Shown here piece by piece: positions 45,440 to 55,033 of a DNA stretch of 64,000 nucleotides. Source of the DNA: Candidatus Scalindua japonica (lineage in GTDB: Bacteria; Planctomycetota; Brocadiia; Brocadiales; Scalinduaceae); contig NZ_BAOS01000029.1 in the NCBI RefSeq assembly GCF_002443295.1, positions 62,001 through 126,000 of the forward strand, read 5' to 3'. A program made the translations under genes and the position numbers. Within the stretch, counting starts at the first letter, position 1; every line of letters starts with the position of its first letter. Below the pieces are notes generated by a model that saw only the letters and a program-made list of their open reading frames with translations, was not told the DNA's origin and searched no databases.

Positions 45440-45808
45440 CTACCATTCAACCTTTGGGGCATCACCCCAGAGTAGTTCAAGGTCGTAGTAACTTCGTATC
45501 TCTTTATCAAAGATGTGGACTGTGAAATCGCCGTAGTCGATAAGGACCCATTTTGCCTCACGATATCCTTCCATTCCATATTTCTTTACTGAAAGCTTCT
45601 TCAGCTCTTTATCTATCTCATCAGCGATGGCATGAAGTTGACGTTCATTAATTGCTGAACAGATTACAAAATAGTCTGTTACAGATGAAATCTTGTCTAC
45701 TTCAAGTATAACTATATCCTGTGCTTTTTTATCATCTGCAATTTTTGCACATGTAATTGCAATTTCTTTTGAATCCAATGTGTTTAAAGCCTCTCTATCC
45801 GTGCTCAA
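45440..45808 (-). CDS. rsfS: Ribosome silencing factor RsfS
   Basis: The 122-residue protein matches RsfS (YbeB/Iojap family), which binds L14 on the 50S subunit and blocks subunit joining in starvation. Signatures are VTDYFVICSAINERQLHAIADEI, GYREAKWVLIDYGDFTVHIFD and YYDLELLWGDA. Translation starts at TTG 45808, overlapping the TGA of the upstream zinc-ribbon gene. Confidence 0.95.
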   Translation of the reverse strand: MSTDREALNTLDSKEIAITCAKIADDKKAQDIVILEVDKISSVTDYFVICSAINERQLHAIADEIDKELKKLSVKKYGMEGYREAKWVLIDYGDFTVHIFDKEIRSYYDLELLWGDAPKVEW

Positions 45809-46047
45809 TTACCGGCATCTCCATATTGTCCTTCAATTGATCTGAGTTCCTGCAGACTCGTACCGCAATAGTGGCAGAACATCGCGTATTTTGGATTAGA
45901 GGTCAGGCAATCATCACATCTCTGGTATAGTAATGTACCGCAAAGCATGCAGAAATTTGATCCTTCCAGATGGTGATTATATTCACAGTTCGAGTTTGGA
46001 CAGGCCGTAGAAATTACTTTGTTTAAATCTTTATCCATTTTTGTCAT
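45805..46047 (-). CDS. Double zinc-ribbon protein
   Basis: The 80-residue protein has regular cysteine pairs: CPNSNC, FCMLCGTLLYQRCDDC and FCHYCGTSL, consistent with two or three zinc ribbons. It has no membrane part. Translational overlap with rsfS suggests a shared message and perhaps a ribosome-related role, an inference from position only. Confidence 0.8.
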   Translation of the reverse strand: MTKMDKDLNKVISTACPNSNCEYNHHLEGSNFCMLCGTLLYQRCDDCLTSNPKYAMFCHYCGTSLQELRSIEGQYGDAGN

Positions 46048-46060
46048 TTTATTTAACCTG

Positions 46061-46100
46061 AAAAAAAATTCACCGCACCCGCTTAAACGGATGCGGTGAA
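46061..46100 (-). terminator. Terminator after the pyrophosphatase gene
   Basis: TTCACCGCA.CCG (46069-46081) pairs with CGG.TGCGGTGAA (46088-46100); on the minus strand it is followed by eight T. Confidence 0.85.
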
Positions 46101-46174
46101 TAGTTACTCCTTTTTAAATTGCCAGAATTTGTCCCTTTATGTCTTAAACTGGGATTAATAAACAACCTTCGGCT

Positions 46175-48547
46175 CTATTTAGTCATAATATGTAACAGCT
46201 CTCCGATCTTCGGTGAGAACTTTACAATAAGTCCGGCAAAAACTACTGAAACAATTGACATTAACTTGATAAGAATGTTTAGTGATGGTCCGGATGTGTC
46301 CTTAAACGGATCACCTACGGTATCACCAACAACAGCCGCTTTATGCGCATCTGAACCCTTACCGCCATGCTGTCCGGTTTCAATATACTTTTTTGCGTTG
46401 TCCCAGGCGCCACCTGCATTTGCCATGAATATGGCCAGGAGAAAGCCTGTTGACAATCCGCCAGCCAGGAGACCCATACTTCCGGGAACGCCTAAAACCA
46501 GCCCCACAGCAATAGGAATAAATATTGCCAGTAATGATGGAAGCATCATCTCCTTCTGAGCGCCTTTTGTACTTATGGCAACACATGACGCGTAGTCAGG
46601 CTGACCGGTACCGTCCATTATTCCAGCTATCTCCTTGAACTGCCTCCTTACCTCAGCTACCATCTGCGCCGCGGCCCTTCCGACGGCCTTCATCGTCAAT
46701 GCACAGAATACAAATGACACCATGGAACCCAGGAATAACCCGACAAGTACCTTAGGGTTCATCAGTGTTACTTTGTAATAACTCATCAGGTCTGCTATCT
46801 GTAGAGAGGTTGTATCTACCATGCGACCTGCTATTTCCACAGCGTGGACACCTGTCCTTTCAAGGCCAATTTTAACCTCTTCAACATACACTGCAAGTAA
46901 TGCCATAGCTGTTAATGCTGCTGAACCTATTGCAAAACCTTTACCTGTGGCTGCAGTTGTATTGCCAAGAGAATCGAGGGCATCCGTTCTCTCCCTTACT
47001 ATTGGTTCCTGCTCGCTCATCTCGGCGTTACCACCAGCATTATCGGCAATCGGGCCGTAAGCATCAGTAGCGAGTGTAATTCCAAGTGTTGACAGCATAC
47101 CCACTGCCGCAATAGCAATACCATAAAGCCCCATAGACGTATTTGAAAATCCACCGGCAAACATAAAGCTCAATATAATGGCTACGGCAATAGTTGTTAC
47201 AGGAATTATGGTTGACAGCATACCTGTAGCAACTCCATCTATAATCAGTGTAGCAGAACCTGTTTCTGCCTGAGCGGCAATACCTTTTGTCGGGCCATGA
47301 TCTGCTGATGTAAAGTATTCAGTTCCTTTACCTATCAAAATGCCGGCGATCAACCCTGTAACGATCGAACCCCAAATCCCAAAATGTCCAGGAAGCAGGA
47401 ACTTAATTATTACTGCAGAAGCTATCACAATCAGGATTGAACTAAGGTTTACCCCTTTTGACAGAGATTTGAGAAGTTCTTTCTGGGTTGCGCCTTCTTT
47501 TGTCTTGATAACTCTTATTCCAAAGATAGAGAGAATAATTCCAATACCTGCAATACACATGGGTAATACAAGTCCGGCAACGCCAAGACCACATGCAACA
47601 CCCAACGCCGCGCTTGCAAGTATTGAGGCGTAATAAGATTCATACAGATCCGCTCCCATTCCGGCCACATCACCAACGTTGTCACCAACGTTGTCAGCAA
47701 TAGTTGCGGGGTTTCGAGGATCATCTTCCGGGATGCCGGCTTCAACTTTCCCTACAAGGTCAGCTCCAACATCTGCTGCCTTTGTGAATATGCCTCCTCC
47801 GACTCTTGCGAAGAGCGCCTGGAAGCTTGCTCCCATACCAAAACAGGGGAGAATTACCGCTATTTCAGTCAGTGAAACATCTGTAAATTTTCTAAGGAAA
47901 AAGAACCAGATAGATACATCTAGAAGGCCCAATCCAACAACAATTAAACCCATTACCGCACCACTTCTGAAAGCTATCTTCAATCCCTGGTCGAGTGACT
48001 TCTTTGCTCCTTCGGTCGTCCTTGCACTCGCATTTGTCGCCATCTTCATGCCCAGATAACCGGCAAGTCCGGATAGAAACCCACTGGTGAGAAACGCAAA
48101 CGGCACAAAATTGGATTGTATCTTTAATCCAAAGGAGAGTGCGGCAAGAGCGAGAAATACAAATATGAAGAATATTGCTACAACCTTGTATTGCTGTTTT
48201 AAATATGCGTAAGCACCTTCACGGACATGCCCCGCGATTTCGACCATCTTTTTGTCGCCTTCGGGGTAACCCATCACTTCTTTATAGAATTTACGAACAA
48301 AGATCAGCGCGCAAACCGCTCCAAGAGGTGCAAGCCACCATAGCATGGGAATTGATTTGTCATGATAGGACTCATCTCTGTGAGCACTTTTAGCCGCTAC
48401 TGAATCTGCTTTGACTTGTTCGAGATGGGCCATGTCCTCATGGCCATCCAGTGACGCATATACTGCGCCTTGCGACATAAATATTGTAAAAATAAATAAT
48501 AGGATTACCTTACTCAGTAACCTACACCGGAAAAATTCTTTTACCAT
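46175..48547 (-). CDS. hppA: Membrane-bound ion-pumping pyrophosphatase
   Basis: The 790-residue integral membrane protein couples hydrolysis of pyrophosphate to ion pumping. Catalytic loops are visible: DVGADLVGKVEAGIPEDDPRN without the rest of the run, NVGDNVGDVAGMGADL, TDAYGPIADNAGG and VVGDTVGDPFKDTSGPS. The sequence GNTTAATGKG has alanine where potassium-independent enzymes have lysine, so a K+-dependent enzyme is expected; whether it pumps H+ or Na+ cannot be settled here. An N-terminal signal-like helix and a 40-residue hydrophilic insert precede the core. In anammox bacteria such enzymes have been placed in the anammoxosome membrane. Confidence 0.96.
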   Translation of the reverse strand: MVKEFFRCRLLSKVILLFIFTIFMSQGAVYASLDGHEDMAHLEQVKADSVAAKSAHRDESYHDKSIPMLWWLAPLGAVCALIFVRKFYKEVMGYPEGDKKMVEIAGHVREGAYAYLKQQYKVVAIFFIFVFLALAALSFGLKIQSNFVPFAFLTSGFLSGLAGYLGMKMATNASARTTEGAKKSLDQGLKIAFRSGAVMGLIVVGLGLLDVSIWFFFLRKFTDVSLTEIAVILPCFGMGASFQALFARVGGGIFTKAADVGADLVGKVEAGIPEDDPRNPATIADNVGDNVGDVAGMGADLYESYYASILASAALGVACGLGVAGLVLPMCIAGIGIILSIFGIRVIKTKEGATQKELLKSLSKGVNLSSILIVIASAVIIKFLLPGHFGIWGSIVTGLIAGILIGKGTEYFTSADHGPTKGIAAQAETGSATLIIDGVATGMLSTIIPVTTIAVAIILSFMFAGGFSNTSMGLYGIAIAAVGMLSTLGITLATDAYGPIADNAGGNAEMSEQEPIVRERTDALDSLGNTTAATGKGFAIGSAALTAMALLAVYVEEVKIGLERTGVHAVEIAGRMVDTTSLQIADLMSYYKVTLMNPKVLVGLFLGSMVSFVFCALTMKAVGRAAAQMVAEVRRQFKEIAGIMDGTGQPDYASCVAISTKGAQKEMMLPSLLAIFIPIAVGLVLGVPGSMGLLAGGLSTGFLLAIFMANAGGAWDNAKKYIETGQHGGKGSDAHKAAVVGDTVGDPFKDTSGPSLNILIKLMSIVSVVFAGLIVKFSPKIGELLHIMTK

Positions 48548-48560
48548 TTAATTCACCTTT

Positions 48561-49379
48561 CTAAACTTTTTGTTCAAGTTGTAACATCTTTTCACTAATC
48601 TTCTCTATAAATTTCCCGGCTATCCCACCGGGATCGTCAGGATGCCTTTTCAGATAAGCATTCCATTCTTTTTTTGACTCGTTTGCATATGAAAACGCTT
48701 CTTTCTGCTTACCATCTTTTTCAGCCTGTAAAGACGCATGCCACAAAATGTGACACACCGTCCGTTCAATCACAATTCTTTTGCGAAGTAATGTATTATA
48801 ATTTAAAGATTTTCGTACCCAGTAAAGCGACTGTCTGTAATTATCCTTTCCGGTTTCCTCTTTAAGATGTTTTCTGTAGTAACTTGTATATTGAAAACTC
48901 TTTGAATCGAATTTGTGAAAGTATATATAACCAATTTCAAAGAGTAAATCACCATTTGTCGGATTTCTTGTAGCACCTTTTTCTGCAAACTCTAATCCAG
49001 CTTTAATCCATCTCCATTTGTTTTCCGGAGATTCCCACTCAAAAGCAATGTTATAGCACATATTCCACGCCTGAAATATCCACACAGCCGAGAAATGAGG
49101 CTGTAATTTTGCAATCATATTGTTTATGGCAAGCAACTCATAAAACTTTTTCTCTTCATACCTGGCGATACCCCGAATCCACAACAAATCTACCAGAATA
49201 CCCCTGAAACTGCCAAGAAGTGCTGTTGGTATAACTTCTAATGGTGCAAGGTCTGTATGGAGAGCATCAGGCCCCCTCCTGAAATGATCAATTTTGTATT
49301 GTAAAAAGAACAATCCTGAAAGTAATAGTACTATTAATAATGGTATTATTGCTATTTTTGGTAATGAGTACTTTTTCAT
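48561..49379 (-). CDS. Membrane-anchored TPR-like protein of unknown function
   Basis: From Met at 49379 the 272-residue protein starts with one membrane helix (KIAIIPLLIVLLLSGLFFL). The rest is alpha-helical with repeat-like segments: SFRGILVDLLWIRGIARYEE, LQPHFSAVWIFQAWNMCYN, KWRWIKAGLEFAEKGATRNP, LLFEIGYIYFHKF. The pattern suggests tetratricopeptide-like repeats in a periplasmic domain. A longer frame begins at 49412. The gene lies just upstream of hppA on the same strand (13-base gap), so co-transcription is likely. No specific family recognised. Confidence 0.75.
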   Translation of the reverse strand: MKKYSLPKIAIIPLLIVLLLSGLFFLQYKIDHFRRGPDALHTDLAPLEVIPTALLGSFRGILVDLLWIRGIARYEEKKFYELLAINNMIAKLQPHFSAVWIFQAWNMCYNIAFEWESPENKWRWIKAGLEFAEKGATRNPTNGDLLFEIGYIYFHKFDSKSFQYTSYYRKHLKEETGKDNYRQSLYWVRKSLNYNTLLRKRIVIERTVCHILWHASLQAEKDGKQKEAFSYANESKKEWNAYLKRHPDDPGGIAGKFIEKISEKMLQLEQKV

Positions 49380-49621
49380 ACCAAGTACAACCTGCCTGTT
49401 ACAGACAAGCAACTATCAAATAAACATTTATTATAAAAGAATAGCTAAATTAATACATAAAAATTCCCTGGTTACCAGAAATTGTCAGTGGACAGCCTGC
49501 CGGACACTACTTGAATACAACGTTATCAAATAATTTTTTCTTTAGTACCTCTAAGATGTTGTATAATAATGTATTAAGATCACATTTGGTAGCTAAAAAA
49601 AGAAATTTTTGGCTTACTGGA

Positions 49622-50911
49622 CTAAGCTACCTCTTTTTTCTTAAAAACTATAAACGATAGGGGAAAACAAACGATAGTATATAAAACCGCATAACCAAAA
49701 CCCATAAATATTTTTTTAAATGGGATGTTTATACCATCAATAAAATACTTTTCAACACTGAAATATCTGAAATCAGGCAGGATATAGCTTAGTAAAAGTA
49801 TCGGGTTTTTAATAATATTATTTAGGTATATTAAAAAAATATTCGATTTCCGTATTACCTTGGATATTCCGTACTCATGTTCACTTATCTCAAAAACATT
49901 AATAACTGTTGATATGTCGCGCATAAAGTCGGTTATATTACCACAAAAGAAGACAAATAAACAGAAGAGAATATTAACAGGAAGAGAAAGGAAAGTAGAT
50001 CCAAATACAGCAATTATCATCATTAAAAAAAATTGAATTGCTATTAATATTAATCCTTTCATATAATTATATCCAAAACTTTTTCCCCCCCAGAAAATCC
50101 TTAAACTTCCTTCACGCATACCTAAATAATCGCCTGAATTTCTAGGCGATACGACTATCGTCAATTCGCCACTTCCATCCAGGGATTTACCATTTAATCT
50201 CAAATAGAACGGTTTATTACGCGATATTTCTATTGATTTGTTCAATACTTTTGCTGAGTTTGGATTGATAATCTTTATTTTTACCGGAAATTTTCTGCTG
50301 GATTTCTTTTGACCTTCTATTAAGAAGTCAGCTTCAATCACCAGGTCATCGTTTTTGTCTTTAGTATATAATCCCTCAAATTTCCACACTGAGGCTTCGT
50401 TTCCTCCTCCTTCTATCCATGAAACATTTCCAATTTTTTTTACAGAATCGCCTGTTGTCTCTAATTTTACAGGACCAAACAGTTCCCTGGCCGGAAGCCC
50501 GCAACTACCATTGCCGGTTTGTTTAAAGGCTGTAGATCTGATCAATGCATAGCTTGCACTACCCATTATCAGTAGCAATACTCCAATTATATATATAAAA
50601 CCAATTATTTTCCCAAAAATAATATTGATTCGATAAACAGGCTTTGTAGTTACCGTAGAAAGGATCCTGTTCTCTATATCAGACGGAATTGATGATGCCG
50701 AGAGTAAAATTGCAGCCAGTGTACCAAAAAAGGTAATAGAACGGAAGCATATAGATTCAACGATCTTTATTTTTTCCCTGCCATCACCAACAACCGGCAT
50801 GAAGACGGAGCAGTAGATCGAAACTAGGCCAAGAGTAATAAAGATAAGTAATGTCTTATTTCTAACTGCTTCCTTAAACGTCTGTTTTGCTATTACTAGT
50901 ATTTGTTGCAT
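49622..50911 (-). CDS. ABC-2 type transporter permease
   Basis: The 429-residue membrane protein has a first helix at about 20-42, helices near 60-80 and 100-125, then a large soluble extracytoplasmic region (about 130-275, with a beta-rich WKFEGLYTKDKNDDLVIEAD segment), then further helices at 285-345 and 395-425. This is the layout of ABC-2 permeases related to copper/NosY and gliding-type exporters. It follows the ATPase gene with a 38-base overlap, so the pair works together; the substrate is unknown. Confidence 0.85.
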   Translation of the reverse strand: MQQILVIAKQTFKEAVRNKTLLIFITLGLVSIYCSVFMPVVGDGREKIKIVESICFRSITFFGTLAAILLSASSIPSDIENRILSTVTTKPVYRINIIFGKIIGFIYIIGVLLLIMGSASYALIRSTAFKQTGNGSCGLPARELFGPVKLETTGDSVKKIGNVSWIEGGGNEASVWKFEGLYTKDKNDDLVIEADFLIEGQKKSSRKFPVKIKIINPNSAKVLNKSIEISRNKPFYLRLNGKSLDGSGELTIVVSPRNSGDYLGMREGSLRIFWGGKSFGYNYMKGLILIAIQFFLMMIIAVFGSTFLSLPVNILFCLFVFFCGNITDFMRDISTVINVFEISEHEYGISKVIRKSNIFLIYLNNIIKNPILLLSYILPDFRYFSVEKYFIDGINIPFKKIFMGFGYAVLYTIVCFPLSFIVFKKKEVA

Positions 50912-51770
50912 AGATTCTTAAGAATAAGTCTTCAAGTGTTCCAGAAGAATTTTTGATTGAGACAACTTCGCCATGTTTTGCCTGTATAAACCCCTTAACT
51001 TCCTCTATTGCCTCATTTGAAAGATTGCGAACCAGTATTTCTGCAATCTCTTTGCTGGAAATCAAGTCACCAATTGTGCCTGATATTCGGAGTTCGCCTT
51101 TATCGAGTATCGCAACTCTATCACAAATATCCTGTACGTCGGACAAAAGATGTGAGCACAAAAGAACGGTTTTTCCCTGGGCTTTTAATTCAACAATTAG
51201 GTCCTTTGTTTCTTTAGTACCGATAGGATCAAGCCCGCTGGTGGGTTCGTCAAGGATTATTAAGTCAGGATTATTTATCAGTGCCTGTGCAATGCCAATT
51301 CTCCGTAACATTCCTTTAGAATATTGTTTAAGAGGTCTTTTCCTCACAAATTCCAGCCCTACCCGCTTTAAGAGACTGTTTATCCTTAATTTCCTCTCTC
51401 TTCCCGGTATTCTAAACAACTGACCATAAAAGTTTAAGGTTTCATCCGCATTGAGAAACCTATAAAAGCAGGATTCTTCAGGTAGAAAACCGACTCTGTT
51501 TTTTACGGACACATCATCTGTTGTCTTTCCTAAAATGTTTGCCTTGCCTTCTGTGGGAAATATTAATCCTAAGAGAAGTTTTAACGTAGTTGTTTTTCCG
51601 GAACCGTTAGGGCCAAGCAGGCCGAAAATTTCGCCTTTTTGAATGACGATATTTAATTTATTAAGAGCTAATACCTTTCTGCGTCCCCAAAAATGTTTGT
51701 ACGCCTTTGTCAAATTCTCAGTTTTTATGGCAATATCGTCGTTCAATTTCCAGGCCTTTCCAGGTAACAA
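50874..51770 (-). CDS. ABC transporter ATP-binding protein
   Basis: The ATPase has Walker A GLLGPNGSGKTT, signature YSKGMLRRIGIAQAL, Walker B LIILDEPTSGLDPIG and switch histidine in LLCSHLL. It is of the ABC-2 (CcmA/NatA-like) class and partners the permease downstream. The frame opens at TTG 51770; TTG 51746, closer to the family N-terminus, is also possible. No ATG fits. Confidence 0.92.
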   Translation of the reverse strand: MLPGKAWKLNDDIAIKTENLTKAYKHFWGRRKVLALNKLNIVIQKGEIFGLLGPNGSGKTTTLKLLLGLIFPTEGKANILGKTTDDVSVKNRVGFLPEESCFYRFLNADETLNFYGQLFRIPGRERKLRINSLLKRVGLEFVRKRPLKQYSKGMLRRIGIAQALINNPDLIILDEPTSGLDPIGTKETKDLIVELKAQGKTVLLCSHLLSDVQDICDRVAILDKGELRISGTIGDLISSKEIAEILVRNLSNEAIEEVKGFIQAKHGEVVSIKNSSGTLEDLFLRIYATNTSNSKTDV

Positions 51771-52100
51771 CAGGGTTGTTTACAGTTAAGCAATATTATT
51801 ATACAGAGAATATCCTTGTTTTTCGCTAAGTGTGCAAAAATACACAATTTAGCATAGAAGTCAAGTGAAATATCGCTGTACAATCTGAAGGTATGAGGTG
51901 CACAAACATTAAATAAAAAAACAATCATAAGCACTTGTCGTTAATACACTAAGATACCAGAAATAATAATCTATTCCAATCTGGACGACTTGTAATTGAA
52001 CACCGGTAAATATATAATACTATGAATGCAATTATTAAAACCCGGATGATGGGAACAATGTTAGCCAGAATATTGTATGTATGGTTAAGGAGGGAAAAAT
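51771..52100. other. Intergenic region between divergent genes
   Basis: AT-rich, no gene. It holds the promoters of the ABC genes (minus) and of the zinc-ribbon gene (plus), neither identified with confidence, and the strong ribosome binding site AAGGAGGG at 52088-52095. Confidence 0.4.
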
Positions 52101-52373
52101 ATGAAGAATGTCTCTGATTATTCAAAACCAAATAGCAAAAAGGTGAAATTAAAAGGTGAAAGCAAGGCAGGTATTATTAAAGGTGCTATCTCAAAGCAAA
52201 AGAGGATATGTTTGAAATGTGGAGAGAAATTCCCTAGTAAAGGTCCTTATAACCGTATTTGCGATAAATGTAGCTCAACGAACGAAAGAGTTGCATCAAG
52301 CACATATGCCGTAAGGAATAGTACTCCTTCGGAGCCAAACACTTTAGAAAAGCGTTTTTATGGACAAAATTAG
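52101..52373 (+). CDS. Small basic zinc-ribbon protein
   Basis: The 90-residue protein has one CLKCGEKF and CDKCSS pair, a four-cysteine zinc ribbon, within a lysine-rich N-terminal half (KKVKLKGESKAG). AAGGAGGG precedes the ATG. Probably nucleic-acid binding; I recognise no named family. A terminator follows. Confidence 0.7.
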   Translation: MKNVSDYSKPNSKKVKLKGESKAGIIKGAISKQKRICLKCGEKFPSKGPYNRICDKCSSTNERVASSTYAVRNSTPSEPNTLEKRFYGQN

Positions 52374-52411
52374 TAATTTACTTTTAATTTCTTGACAAAG
52401 TATCAACCCGG

Positions 52412-52521
52412 CAGGTTGTCCGAGGATAGATAAGTATTAAAACTATTTATATCTATTACTCCCCCTTTTGTTAATAGGTAAGTTTTAGAAGTTTATATTC
52501 TCGGACTGCCTGTTTTTTTTT
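52412..52521 (+). terminator. Long-loop terminator after the zinc-ribbon gene
   Basis: CAGGTTGTCCGAG (52412-52424) pairs with CTCGGACTGCCTG (52500-52512) at 11 of 13 positions, followed by nine T. The intervening 75 bases are AT-rich and could form an inner stem. Confidence 0.65.
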
Positions 52522-52603
52522 ATCCACAATGGTTTCTTAAACACCATCTATTTAGATACCCAACCGTCAAATCATTGGCTCTTTCTTTTTTCGTTTGCAT
52601 AAA

Positions 52604-53002
52604 TTAAATAATCTTATTATTTATCATATCCTGGTTTTTCAAACTACCATGTACCTCACTAAAACAAAGCAAAAATGAGGTTTCATTGCCTATATTTTCT
52701 ATCGCATGCGTAACCTCCGGAGGGATAATAAACAATTTTTTATCACTATTTTCTATTATTTTTTCTTCTTTCTCATTTGTGTTGTTATCTACAACCAGTA
52801 ACCTGCAAGTGCTTCCTATGATCAGAATGTTTTCAGTCTTATTAATATGATAATGGTTTCCCCTTACTGCTCCGGGTTTCATACTCACCATATGAATATC
52901 ACTTATTTTATCGTTTTTTATGTCATCATCCGTGATCGGCCTTATGCACCAGCCGCGATCATCCTGATAAAACTCAATATTTTTAATTTGAATAATACCC
53001 AT
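52604..53002 (-). CDS. Cupin-domain sugar-epimerase-like protein
   Basis: The 132-residue protein is a single cupin: VSMKPGAVRGNHYHINKTEN (metal-site histidines HYH), VEG-type LLVVDNNT and FIIPPEVTHAIENIG with the second histidine. This resembles WxcM/FdtA-like and dTDP-4-dehydrorhamnose epimerase-like cupins. It lacks neighbouring sugar genes, so the substrate is unknown. Confidence 0.8.
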   Translation of the reverse strand: MGIIQIKNIEFYQDDRGWCIRPITDDDIKNDKISDIHMVSMKPGAVRGNHYHINKTENILIIGSTCRLLVVDNNTNEKEEKIIENSDKKLFIIPPEVTHAIENIGNETSFLLCFSEVHGSLKNQDMINNKII

Positions 53003-53232
53003 GCCAGAACATCATTAAAAAAGTAAAAACTCACTATTCATTCAGATAAAAAATAAACATCTTTTCATTGATCAATTTTCCAATAACATCATTTGTCATT
53101 ATCAGATAAAAACTCGGTTACCTTTTCTCCGATTTCGTGTGTAGTACGGAAGTATGTCCTGTTTTTTTTTGAGAGGATAAACAGGCCATTTCCAGTCATC
53201 AAAAGAAAATGCGCATGTTCCAATTTTAATCA

Positions 53233-54459
53233 TTAATAACTTACCCTTCTTATACCTGCAGGTCTCCATGCGGGGGCAATAACTCCTTTATGTGAATACC
53301 TGTCAAGAAGCCTTGCCTGTGTTATACTGAATTCACCGTATCTGTCATTTATTTTATCCATGGCTTTCAAGACAGATATTCTGTCTCTGTCTTTTTTGAA
53401 AAGGGGTATCTGGCAGTAATCGGTTACAAGGTTTGAGACACTCACACCAAGTAATCGTACCGTATATTTAAGCCTTACCCTTTTTACTATATCGAGTGCC
53501 ACAAGGTATATTTCAAATCCGTCGTTTATATATTCTTTAATAGTACATCTTTTTGTAAAGGTGTGAAAATTCGAATATCTTATGGTCATGGTTACCGTTT
53601 TGCCGAAATAGTGACTGCGGCGTAATCGCCTTCCCACCATTTCCGAGAGTTGTAATATATACCTCTCCATCTCTTCACCGTTTGTTACATTTCTCGCAAG
53701 GGTCATGCTATGGCCCACAGATTTTGCATCCGGCGTGTCCTCAATCGGGACAACGGGGCCTTCGTCTATTCCCAGGCCCATCTGGTGAAGTTTGTTGCCG
53801 ATAATACCAAATTTACTTACCAACTTTTTTATCGGGAATCTCCCCAGCTCTCCACACGTCTTAACGCCCATAGCATCAAGATGTTTTTCCAGTCGTGACC
53901 CTATCCCACAGAGTTCGCTTACCGGTAAGTCTTCAAGGATTTCAGTAACAGCTCCGGGGTGTATTGTCGTAAACCCGTCCGGTTTCTGCATATTGCCGGC
54001 CAGTTTTGCCAGCAGCTTGTTAGGCCCCACGCCGATGGAGCAGGTAAGCCCAAATCCTCTCCTGATTTTTTTCTTAATCAGCATGGCAATAGCTTCCGGT
54101 TTACCAAAAAGATAGAGAGACCCCGTTATATCAAGAAATGCCTCATCAACTGAGTATACTTCCACCAGCGGTGTATAGTCCCCGTAAAGCCGGACAAGGC
54201 GTGTACAGGTGTCTGTATACATTTTATTATTACCAGCAACAAATATTATGTCAGGGCAGAGTTTCTTTGCCTCCGGGACAGTCATGCCAACCTTAACACC
54301 ATAAGCCCTGGCTTCATATGAAGAGGTGGTAATAACAGTCCTCTGCTGCGCACCGATAACAGCCACGGGCTTGTCCCTGAGTGACGGCTTAGACTGCTGC
54401 TCCACAGAGGCAAAAAAGGCATTCATATCTACGTGCATTATTGTTTTGTTGTTGGACAT
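53233..54459 (-). CDS. dinB: DNA polymerase IV (Y-family)
   Basis: The 408-residue Y-family polymerase has the catalytic loops: MHVDMNAFFASVEQ (first metal Asp), SYEARAYGVKVGM, YSVDEAFLDITG (second metal Asp-Glu pair), GLTCSIGVGPNKLLAKLAGN and the little-finger domain (KSVGHSMTLARNV). It performs translesion synthesis. It lies downstream of lexA and a small gene on the same strand, and is probably SOS-induced through the box upstream of lexA, although a promoter in the 300-base gap cannot be excluded. Confidence 0.96.
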   Translation of the reverse strand: MSNNKTIMHVDMNAFFASVEQQSKPSLRDKPVAVIGAQQRTVITTSSYEARAYGVKVGMTVPEAKKLCPDIIFVAGNNKMYTDTCTRLVRLYGDYTPLVEVYSVDEAFLDITGSLYLFGKPEAIAMLIKKKIRRGFGLTCSIGVGPNKLLAKLAGNMQKPDGFTTIHPGAVTEILEDLPVSELCGIGSRLEKHLDAMGVKTCGELGRFPIKKLVSKFGIIGNKLHQMGLGIDEGPVVPIEDTPDAKSVGHSMTLARNVTNGEEMERYILQLSEMVGRRLRRSHYFGKTVTMTIRYSNFHTFTKRCTIKEYINDGFEIYLVALDIVKRVRLKYTVRLLGVSVSNLVTDYCQIPLFKKDRDRISVLKAMDKINDRYGEFSITQARLLDRYSHKGVIAPAWRPAGIRRVSY

Positions 54460-54766
54460 TGTATTTATTACTATTACCAGTTAAAATAAATACGAATTTC
54501 GAATATCGAAATTCGAAACAAATACAAAACTCGAATATCAAATGATCAAGACTTTATTTGCTCTTACGCAATATAGAGCCAACAATATTCATTAGCTCTG
54601 TAATTGTATGTATTAACGTTTTCTTTTCTCTCTATATTATATTTATATAGGAGGCTAAAGAGATTCCAAGGTGCGATCTTGCAAGTCATACGGTTTTGAA
54701 TTTCTCATTTTTGCTCTTCGACTTTGTTTCGTATTTCGTGCTTCATTCTTTCAGTTTTCTCTATGA
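54460..54766. other. Gap between dinB and the small SOS gene, with a palindrome
   Basis: No gene is supported. CGAATTTCGA (54493-54502) and TCGAAATTCG (54506-54515) form a perfect 10-bp inverted repeat with a 3-base loop, followed by a partly repeated TCGAATATC. An overlapping longer frame at 54705-54977 is a shadow. Confidence 0.45.
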
Positions 54767-55030
54767 CTACCCTTCCACCTCCACAGCCATAAGCTTCCAT
54801 ACCATAGTCTCTGTGTTGTATGCGATTTCGTACAGGTCCTGACCGTCTGTAACTGAAAAATAGTGAATAGAGGCTTTCCCCTCTCTGCCGGTCCACGTAT
54901 AGGTCACTTCCTTGATACGATACTGTCTTTCTCTCCATATAAACCATACCGGCTTTATCTTCTTCCCGCCAATACAATCAGCGCCAAAAACCACTCCTGC
55001 TCTTATAGGTTCACCTATTTCCGTAATCAT
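54767..55030 (-). CDS. Small conserved-looking protein between lexA and dinB
   Basis: The 87-residue protein starts three bases after the lexA stop: MITEIGEPIRAGVVFG, then KIKPVWFIWRERQYRIKEVTYTW, then FSVTDGQDLYEIAYNTETMVWKL. The tryptophan-rich beta pattern resembles small proteins often seen next to dinB or imuA in SOS operons. It is soluble. I do not assign a function; its place suggests a role in the SOS mutagenesis module. Confidence 0.7.
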   Translation of the reverse strand: MITEIGEPIRAGVVFGADCIGGKKIKPVWFIWRERQYRIKEVTYTWTGREGKASIHYFSVTDGQDLYEIAYNTETMVWKLMAVEVEG

Positions 55031-55033
55031 AAT

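Noticed and set aside
54705-54977. 90-residue ORF overlapping the small SOS gene
   Set aside because: Its composition is Arg/Gly-rich shadow sequence; the frame at 54767-55030 fits the operon spacing and has a coherent protein pattern.
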